From Fusibacter sp. 3D3 (GTDB taxonomy: Bacteria > Bacillota > Clostridia > Peptostreptococcales > Acidaminobacteraceae): 58,246 nt of DNA. The notes below the pieces were generated by a model. It had not been told where the DNA came from. It saw nothing but the letters and a program-made list of their open reading frames with translations, and made no database searches. Each line of letters begins with the position of its first letter. Positions within the stretch are counted from its first letter, which is position 1. Shown one piece after another: positions 52,202 to 58,246 of the stretch. The stretch spans positions 39,932 through 98,177 of the forward strand of contig NZ_BDHH01000018.1 in assembly GCF_001748365.1 (NCBI RefSeq), written 5' to 3'. The position numbers and the translations under genes were made by a program.

Positions 52202-55200
52202 TTATAGATCTCTTTTGACTTCTTCCATGATGAATGCTTCTATCTCATCATTTTCTTTCAAATCATCATATTTTTCAAGACCAATACCACATTCATATCC
52301 AGTATTAACCTCTTTTGCATCATCTTTAAATCGCTTAAGTGATGAAATTTTACCTTCAAAGATAACAATCCCTTCACGAATAAGTCGAACTTGAGCATTA
52401 CGTGTTACTTTACCCGTTGTCACATATCCACCTGCAATCGTACCGATATTAGGCACCTTGAATGTTGCACGCACTTGAATTCTACCAAGTACAACTTCTT
52501 TGAAAGTAGGTTTTAACATACCCTTCATTGCCGTTTCAACATCATTAATTGCATCGTAAATAATACTATACGTCCTGATACTGACACCTTCTTGATCCGC
52601 AATATAAGATACGTTTGAAGATGGTCTTACGTTAAAGCCAATAATAATGGCGCTTGAAGCAGATGCTAATACGACATCCGTCTCAGAGATTGCACCCACA
52701 CTTGCATGGAGAATATTGACACGTACTTCTTCGTTCTTAATTTTAAGGAGCGATTGTTTAATCGCTTCAACCGAACCTTGAACATCGGCCTTAACGATAA
52801 TGTTAAGATCTTTGATTTCACCTTGCTGAATTTTTTCAAATAATTCTTCCAGTGTAAGACCGCTATTTTTACTGAGCGATTTTTCTCTAACTTGAATTGC
52901 ATTTCGATCTGCAAACACTTTAGCGGTTTTCTCATCTGGTGTCACAAAGATTTGATCTCCTGCTTGTGGGATATCAGACAATCCATCGATTTCCACTGTT
53001 GTAGAAGGTCCGATTTTTTTGACTTTCTTCCCTTTATCATTGTACATTGCTTTTATTTTACCAGCAGATGCACCTGCAACGATAGGATCGCCAACACACA
53101 TTTGACCTTTTTCAAGGATGATTGTTGTAACGGTACCGCGACCTTTGACAACTTTTGCTTCTATGACAGAACCCACACCTAAACGATTTGGATTCGCTCT
53201 TAATTCAAGCACTTCTGCAACGAGCAATACCATCTCAAGTAATTTATCAAGACCTTCACCTGTTTTTGCAGAAACTGGTACTGCAATAACATCGCCGCCC
53301 CATTCTTCAATGAGTACACCACGATCGGCAAGTTCTTGCTTTACACGATCTGTATTGGCATTTGGCTTATCAATTTTATTGATTGCAACTATGATCGGTA
53401 CCTTTGCAGCTTTACTATGGTCAATCGCTTCAATGGTTTGAGGCATGACACCATCATCTGCTGCAACAACTAAAATTGCAATATCCGTAACCTTAGCCCC
53501 TCTAGCTCGAAGCGAAGTAAACGCCTCATGACCAGGTGTATCTAAGAATACAATTTTCTCGCCTTTATGAACAATTTCAGAAGCACCAATGTGCTGTGTG
53601 ATACCACCAGCCTCGCCATCAGCAACACCTGTATCTCGAATAGCATCCAGCAAAGATGTTTTACCATGATCGACGTGACCCATAACGGTAACTACAGGCG
53701 CTCTTTTAACCATGTCCTCTGGTCTATCTTCAGAATCAAGCTCGAATAGTTCAACAAGATCTTCTTCTTCTACAACAAGTTGTTCAAGCTCAATATTGTA
53801 TTCTAAAGCCAACAACTCTGCCAGTTCAAAGTCAAGTTCCTGATTAATGGTTGCCATCGTTCCTAATTCCATAAGTTTCATGATGACTTCATTAATGCCT
53901 TTATTGATCTTTTCAGCAAATTCTTTTACTGTGATCGGGATTTCAACTTGCAAAATTTCTTTCGCCAATCTCTCATCCAATTTTTCTGTTTTCTCTTTTT
54001 CAAACTGTTGTTTATACTTAACTTTTTTCTGTTTTGTCTTCTTTCCAAAGTTAAAGTTTCTACGCGGATCGACTTCTTTAACAGAAATTTCTTCTTTGAG
54101 TAATTTTTTAGCTTTTTTAGATTTGTTTTCCAATTTATCTTGGTCAAAAGTCACAACAATCTTATCTTTTTTAGGTTTTTTCTTCTTTGGTGTTTTTTCT
54201 TGAATTTCAGAAGTAATGGATTTAATAGATGAATCTACTTTCTTATTTGGCCCCCTATTATCACGGCCTTGATAATTACTTGGACCTCTATTATTACCAC
54301 TACTGCTTGTCCCTCCAGTACTTGAACCGCCTTCTCTTGGTTTGTATCCACCTTCTCTTGGTTTATACCCACCCTCTCTTGGCTTGTATCCACCCTCGCG
54401 AGTTGCACCACTTGAGGTTCTATTATCATACGTCCGATTACGATTATCGCCCGTTGGTCTATCGCCTGTCGGTCTATCACCTGCCGGCCTTGGACTACGG
54501 TTGTCATAGCTTCTATTTCGGTTGTCACCTGTTGGTCTATCACCTGCTGGTCTGTCGCCTGCTGGTCTATCGCCCGAACGATTATCATAGCTGCGATTTT
54601 GATTATAACCACCTGGTTTTTGATCCCCAGTTCGATTTGCATTGTTTCTATTGTCATAACTGCGGTTATTATTATAGGTTCTGTTATCAGATGCTGGTCT
54701 ATCAGATACTGGTCTATCACCCGCTGGTCTATCACCTGTTGGTCTATTATCATAACTTCTGTTGCGATTATCATAATTCCGATTTCTATTATCAGAAGCA
54801 GGTCTATCACCCGCTGGTCTATCTGATGCGGGTCTATCAGATGCTGGTCTATCAGATGCTGGCCTTGGTGTAGAAGTCCGATTGTCATTGTTTCGATTGT
54901 CGTAGCTTCTATTTTGGTTATAACCGCCCGTTCTCTGATCGCCTGATCTATTATCGTAAGTTCTTGGTCGATTATCATTTGTTCTTGGTCGATTATCAGT
55001 GCTTCTAGTATCAGTTGTTTTAGGATCACCGGTACTAGTTGCAGCTGTAGTTGATCTAGCATCCGTTGGTCGATTATTGGACCGGTTATCATACGATTTA
55101 TTGCGTGTATCGCTGCTATAACTTTTTGTGTGTTTTTTGTTTTCTTCTTCTTTGATCTCTTTAGTACGATCATAAATGATCTTGTGATGTTTTTCAGCAG

Positions 55201-55390
55201 GTTTTGTTTGAGTTTGATCTGTCGCTGCTGTTTTAGGCTTGAAGTTACTCCTCAATTTTGTAACTTCGTTATCCTCTAAAGTACTCATGTGAGATTTGAT
55301 TTCAAGACCTAATTTTGTTGCTGCATCTTGAACCTCTTTATTGGATTTGTTTAATTCCTTTGCTAATTCATATATTCGGATTTTTGACAT
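52202..55390 (-). CDS. infB: translation initiation factor IF-2
   Basis: GTPase that brings initiator tRNA to the 30S subunit. At 1062 residues it is longer than usual. An N-terminal IF2_N domain (about 1-55) is followed by a low-complexity region (about 85-385) of repeats such as SYDNR, PAGDRP, PASDRP and GGYKPRE (three exact copies). Next are a basic linker, a second IF2_N (about 470-530), and the G domain with GHVDHGKTSLLDAI, DTPGHEAF and NKIDKP. Domains II, III and IV follow to the end. The catalytic half is canonical. Confidence 0.97.
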   Translation of the reverse strand: MSKIRIYELAKELNKSNKEVQDAATKLGLEIKSHMSTLEDNEVTKLRSNFKPKTAATDQTQTKPAEKHHKIIYDRTKEIKEEENKKHTKSYSSDTRNKSYDNRSNNRPTDARSTTAATSTGDPKTTDTRSTDNRPRTNDNRPRTYDNRSGDQRTGGYNQNRSYDNRNNDNRTSTPRPASDRPASDRPASDRPAGDRPASDNRNRNYDNRNRSYDNRPTGDRPAGDRPVSDRPASDNRTYNNNRSYDNRNNANRTGDQKPGGYNQNRSYDNRSGDRPAGDRPAGDRPTGDNRNRSYDNRSPRPAGDRPTGDRPTGDNRNRTYDNRTSSGATREGGYKPREGGYKPREGGYKPREGGSSTGGTSSSGNNRGPSNYQGRDNRGPNKKVDSSIKSITSEIQEKTPKKKKPKKDKIVVTFDQDKLENKSKKAKKLLKEEISVKEVDPRRNFNFGKKTKQKKVKYKQQFEKEKTEKLDERLAKEILQVEIPITVKEFAEKINKGINEVIMKLMELGTMATINQELDFELAELLALEYNIELEQLVVEEEDLVELFELDSEDRPEDMVKRAPVVTVMGHVDHGKTSLLDAIRDTGVADGEAGGITQHIGASEIVHKGEKIVFLDTPGHEAFTSLRARGAKVTDIAILVVAADDGVMPQTIEAIDHSKAAKVPIIVAINKIDKPNANTDRVKQELADRGVLIEEWGGDVIAVPVSAKTGEGLDKLLEMVLLVAEVLELRANPNRLGVGSVIEAKVVKGRGTVTTIILEKGQMCVGDPIVAGASAGKIKAMYNDKGKKVKKIGPSTTVEIDGLSDIPQAGDQIFVTPDEKTAKVFADRNAIQVREKSLSKNSGLTLEELFEKIQQGEIKDLNIIVKADVQGSVEAIKQSLLKIKNEEVRVNILHASVGAISETDVVLASASSAIIIGFNVRPSSNVSYIADQEGVSIRTYSIIYDAINDVETAMKGMLKPTFKEVVLGRIQVRATFKVPNIGTIAGGYVTTGKVTRNAQVRLIREGIVIFEGKISSLKRFKDDAKEVNTGYECGIGLEKYDDLKENDEIEAFIMEEVKRDL

Positions 55391-55405
55391 AGCTTCACCT
55401 CCGTG

Positions 55406-55714
55406 TTATAAAACATCAATTTTTTCAATCAATGCTCTAGAAAATTTTTTGTTTGAAATTCCGAACAAACCATAGTTCTCTTTGCCAATTGCTTTTGACA
55501 ATTCATCCTTAGTAAAAAGGATTTTATAAGCAACGTCTTCCGATTCGCACAACTGGATTATTTGTTTAGTAGTTGTTTCATTGAGATCACTTGCAATGAT
55601 CATCAGTGAAATTTTTTTGCGTTTTATGCCCTCAGTACAAAGGGTTTCACCTAATACTAAATTTCCAGATTTTTTTGCGAATCCAATAAGCGTTAAAACG
55701 TTATTCATGATCAT
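55406..55714 (-). CDS. ylxQ: YlxQ, L7Ae-type RNA-binding protein
   Basis: A 102-residue L7Ae/L30e-fold protein, a K-turn RNA binder. NVLTLIGFAKKSGNLVLGE and LMIIASDLNETTTKQI are conserved. The start at 55714 follows GGAG and overlaps the end of the ylxR gene. Its role in Firmicutes is not established. Confidence 0.92.
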   Translation of the reverse strand: MIMNNVLTLIGFAKKSGNLVLGETLCTEGIKRKKISLMIIASDLNETTTKQIIQLCESEDVAYKILFTKDELSKAIGKENYGLFGISNKKFSRALIEKIDVL

Positions 55715-55964
55715 CTAACTTCTCCTTGAGTGCATCAAAAACAGAATTATCAATTTGAGTCTCAAAAGCACGGTTAAATGCATTCTTTTTAATCGCTTGA
55801 TCAAAACACTTTTTATCTTTACAGATGTAAGCACCTCGACCATTTGCTTTTCCAGTAAAATCAACGAAGACTTCATCCTCTTTATTTTTTACAACTCTAA
55901 TGAGTTCTTTTTTGGGCTTTTGCTCACCGCAACCAATACATTTTCTCATTGGTATTTTCTTCAT
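55701..55964 (-). CDS. rnpM: RnpM (YlxR), RNase P modulator
   Basis: An 87-residue basic protein of the YlxR family, whose B. subtilis member binds RNase P RNA and modulates its activity. MRKCIGCGEQKPKKELIRVV and GRGAYICKDKKCFDQAIKK are diagnostic. It starts just after the nusA stop codon and overlaps ylxQ. Confidence 0.94.
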   Translation of the reverse strand: MKKIPMRKCIGCGEQKPKKELIRVVKNKEDEVFVDFTGKANGRGAYICKDKKCFDQAIKKNAFNRAFETQIDNSVFDALKEKLDDHE

Positions 55965-55966
55965 AA

Positions 55967-57052
55967 TTATTCATCATCTCCGTATACTTCTTCATATTCA
56001 CCAATTTCACGCAAATAATTTTTATACTGAGTTTCACTTTTAATATCAATCTTCCAGCCTGTTAATTTAGCTGCTAAACGCGCATTCTGACCTTCTTTTC
56101 CAATCGCAAGTGATAATTGATAGTCAGGGACAACCACAAGTGCAGAGTTGTCTTCTTCATCGACTTCAACTCGCATTACCTTAGAAGGACTAAGCGCATT
56201 TGAGATTAAAATAGCTGGATTTTCATGCCATTCAATAATATCAATTTTCTCCCCCTGAAGCTCATCAACAATGTTTTGAACGCGATGACCCTTTTGTCCA
56301 ACACATGCACCAACAGGATCTAAATCTGGATTGCTTGAATAGACAGCAATTTTAGTTCTTGAACCTGGCTCTCTAGAAATGTTTTTCACTTCAACTTCGC
56401 CATCGAATATTTCAGGTACTTCAAGTTCGAATAAACGCTTTACAAGACCTGGATGTGTTCTCGAAACATAGATTTGTGGTCCTTTTGTTGCATTCTTAAC
56501 CTCAGTGATATACGTTTTTATACGTTCTCCTTGAACATACTCCTCTGATGGAATTTGTTCATTTGGTGCTAGCATCGCTTCAGTTCTGCCCAGATTGATG
56601 TAAATGGTGCCTTTTGCGATTCTATGAATCACGCCATTTACAATTTCACTTTCCCTGCTTGCAAATTCATCATAGATGACACAGCGCTCAGCTTCTCTTA
56701 TCTTTTGCACCACAACCTGTTTAGCCGATTGTGCAGCAATTCTGCCAAAGTCCCTTGGCGTTACTTTCTCTTTGACAATATCGCCACTTTCAAAATCCTT
56801 ATCCAATTTCTTAGCTTCATCAACAGAAATCTGCGTTATTTCATCGAAAACTTCATCTGCAACAATTCTCACAGAATAGACATTAATTTCGCCCGTTTCA
56901 CGATTTAATTCAACTTCAACGTTATGAGTTGCACCAAAATTGTTCTTATAAGCTTTGATCACTGCATCTTCAATAACATCGAAAAGCATATCCATGGCAA
57001 GACCCTTTTCTTTAACCAATTGTTCCAATGCAATAAGAAGTTCTGTTTTCAC
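55967..57052 (-). CDS. nusA: transcription factor NusA
   Basis: Binds RNA polymerase and nascent RNA, influencing pausing, termination and antitermination. It has 361 residues: N-terminal domain (about 1-125), S1 (about 130-195), then KH1 and KH2, including VGACVGQKGHRVQNIV and LAIGKEGQNARLAAKLTGWKIDI. It has no C-terminal acidic repeats, as usual in Firmicutes. The start is a GTG at 57052, nine bases after AGGAGG; the open frame extends upstream only through the ribosome binding site. Confidence 0.96.
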   Translation of the reverse strand: MKTELLIALEQLVKEKGLAMDMLFDVIEDAVIKAYKNNFGATHNVEVELNRETGEINVYSVRIVADEVFDEITQISVDEAKKLDKDFESGDIVKEKVTPRDFGRIAAQSAKQVVVQKIREAERCVIYDEFASRESEIVNGVIHRIAKGTIYINLGRTEAMLAPNEQIPSEEYVQGERIKTYITEVKNATKGPQIYVSRTHPGLVKRLFELEVPEIFDGEVEVKNISREPGSRTKIAVYSSNPDLDPVGACVGQKGHRVQNIVDELQGEKIDIIEWHENPAILISNALSPSKVMRVEVDEEDNSALVVVPDYQLSLAIGKEGQNARLAAKLTGWKIDIKSETQYKNYLREIGEYEEVYGDDE

Positions 57053-57065
57053 GTCTTTATCCCTC

Positions 57066-57533
57066 CTATTCAAATTCTACAACAAGTTTTGCCACAGAAA
57101 CCTTACTTTTAGGAATCGCGACCTCACCCATTGCTTCATTTTTAATCATAATATTATCATCAACCAATCCCAATAAAACCCCATTTATAACTTTTTGTCC
57201 TTCAAAGGGTTGGTAGAGCTTTAACTGAATTTCTCTATCTTTAAACCGTTCAAAGTCATAATCTTTTTTTAAAGTTCTCTCTACCCCTGGGGATGTTACC
57301 TCTAAAAAGTATTGTTCCTCAATCGGATCAATAGAATCCAATTTACTATTGAGATGTTGACTGACCAGCTGACAATCATCTAGAGAAACGCCATCCTCTT
57401 TATCTATAGTTACACGTAAATAACGGTATGGTCCCTCTTTGACAAATTCTACATCTAGAAACTCCATCCCTTGAGCCTTCGCAAACGGTTCAACGATTTC
57501 CGCCACAACATCTACGACTTTTTTCTTTTTCAT
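57066..57533 (-). CDS. rimP: ribosome maturation factor RimP
   Basis: Needed for 30S assembly, 155 residues. FAKAQGMEFLDVEFVKEGPYRYLRVTIDKEDGVSLDDC and LEVTSPGVERTLK are the family blocks. The ATG at 57533 with AGGTGG close upstream is preferred over an in-frame ATG 27 bases earlier. It is the first gene of the nusA-infB operon. Confidence 0.93.
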   Translation of the reverse strand: MKKKKVVDVVAEIVEPFAKAQGMEFLDVEFVKEGPYRYLRVTIDKEDGVSLDDCQLVSQHLNSKLDSIDPIEEQYFLEVTSPGVERTLKKDYDFERFKDREIQLKLYQPFEGQKVINGVLLGLVDDNIMIKNEAMGEVAIPKSKVSVAKLVVEFE

Positions 57534-57643
57534 AAGCCACCTGCTTTCATTTTTCACCATTATAATTTATATTGTTAATGCATTTAAATTCAATTTATGT
57601 ACTCAAAATAACGCACAGAAGAAAACATATAGAATTACAATAA

Positions 57644-57665
57644 CAAAGAGTGGGAACCCCCACTC
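57644..57665 (-). terminator. weak hairpin terminator upstream of rimP
   Basis: GAGTGGG/CCCACTC stem with a 4-base loop, followed on the minus strand by TTTGTTATT. It probably ends a minus-strand gene lost or displaced by the adjacent insertion sequence. Between it and 57934 I see only AT-rich sequence and the end of the IS, whose exact tip I cannot place. Confidence 0.4.
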
Positions 57666-57934
57666 CTTATGTCTTAACCTATTAACTATTATATTATAAC
57701 ACATTGCCTACGTTTATGCAAACGAGAATAGGGATAATTGATTGTCATCTGGCATACCGTCAAAACAGCCGTGAGTCTTCATTGCCTCAATTACAGTTTT
57801 GGATACGGGTTTTCGACACTTGTAAATGATATTTTTTTATAGAATGCTGTATTTAGGCCTTTAAGGCTTATTTTTTTGTCAAATTTTTCAGTTTTATATG
57901 TTGTACGGAGTTGTATATTGTGATATAATAGGCT

Positions 57935-58246
57935 ATGAAATTAAATTATGATAAGAAATCAAAAGACCCAACCTACTTTGTGCAAAAGGGCTACCGTAAC
58001 GGTAATAAAACCACAACAAAGAATATCGCTAGAATTGGTAAACATTCTGAACTGCTAAAGATTACAGATGATCCTTTGGCTTATGCCAAGGAACAAGTTA
58101 CTAAGTATAATGATGAAGAAAAAAATGGCAAGGTGACTATGGAGGTGAAAATCGATTTTGCTGAAAAAATCAAACTCAACAACGACCTTGTTTCTTCTAG
58201 TACAAACTTGAATATCGGATATCTGTTTTTACAGCAGCTTTATCAC
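57935..58246 (+). CDS. IS1634-family transposase, N-terminal part
   Basis: A frame open from the ATG at 57935 to the window end (104 residues). It begins MKLNYDKKSKDPTYFVQKGY, then RNGNKTTTKNIARIGKHSEL and a LAYAKEQVTKYN segment, the N-terminal pattern of IS1634-type (IS4-group DDE) transposases. The catalytic part lies beyond the window. It makes this end of the window a mobile element. Confidence 0.8.
   Translation, partial: MKLNYDKKSKDPTYFVQKGYRNGNKTTTKNIARIGKHSELLKITDDPLAYAKEQVTKYNDEEKNGKVTMEVKIDFAEKIKLNNDLVSSSTNLNIGYLFLQQLYH

Noticed and set aside
54229-54873. Long open frames antisense or out of frame to the N-terminal part of infB (also 54235-55173 on the minus strand)
   Set aside because: They arise from the repetitive low-complexity DNA of the infB linker. 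Their products are unnatural Ile/Asp or Tyr/His-rich strings without ribosome binding sites.

Overview
The window (58,246 bp, AT-rich) comes from a Gram-positive, low-GC, probably anaerobic and spore-forming member of the Clostridia. The evidence is the gene content (two spoVS genes, rny, a SpoIIIE/FtsK translocase, an SOS box of the Gram-positive LexA type, preQ1 and cobalamin riboswitches), strong AGGAGG-type ribosome binding sites and the conserved rimP-nusA-ylxR-ylxQ-infB-rbfA-nrnA-truB-ribF-rpsO-pnp order. I cannot name the genus. Nearly every gene lies on the minus strand. Both ends run into insertion sequences: an ISAs1-type transposase at 1-1115 and an IS1634-type transposase at 57935-58246. 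The window may therefore be a contig broken at repeats.

Layout. 1.3-3.9 kb: glycerol uptake and phosphorylation (glpF, glpK) behind an excellent sigma-54 promoter. 3.9-5.8 kb: an ABC-F ribosome-protection-type ATPase whose ~370 nt leader has a sigma-A promoter, a two-codon upstream ORF and an intrinsic terminator (attenuator). 5.9-8.2 kb: an AlkZ-like/YcaQ-like protein, a GNAT acetyltransferase and two tandem initiator tRNAs. 8.5-21.4 kb: a polyphosphate island, all in one direction. It holds ppx, ppk1, a second degenerate ppx-like gene, a small zinc-ribbon protein, an HD-CHAD protein, a HEAT-repeat protein, a Cthe_2159-type lipoprotein, a DUF4956 membrane protein, a VTC-domain polyphosphate polymerase-like protein, and a sensor kinase/response regulator pair next to phased repeats in the VTC operon promoter.

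21.5-29 kb is a mixed accessory zone: a TetR regulator, a membrane-anchored unknown, a YvyF-like zinc protein, a prolyl-tRNA deacylase, an HTH-desulfoferrodoxin fusion regulator, a queuine salvage pair (QueL-like radical SAM and QueT) under a preQ1-I riboswitch, purB and tandem spoVS. It also carries a dispersed structured repeat and an 85-bp tandem repeat array with a promoter-like element in each unit. 29-35.4 kb: rny, then a cobalamin-riboswitch-controlled corrinoid uptake operon (permease, ATPase, binding lipoprotein) with a CbiK chelatase, and a ferredoxin-like remnant between riboswitch and permease.

35.4-57.6 kb is core housekeeping: recA (SOS-regulated), cinA, pgsA, rimO, ftsK/spoIIIE, aspartokinase, dut, an M16 peptidase, pnp (with a long 5' hairpin), rpsO, ribF, truB, nrnA, rbfA, infB (with a ~300-residue Arg/Asp/Asn-rich repetitive N-terminal region), ylxQ, rnpM/ylxR, nusA and rimP. 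The most interesting region is the polyphosphate island. It combines two unrelated polyphosphate synthase types, two PPX-type proteins and a CHAD protein with candidate phosphate-type regulatory repeats.
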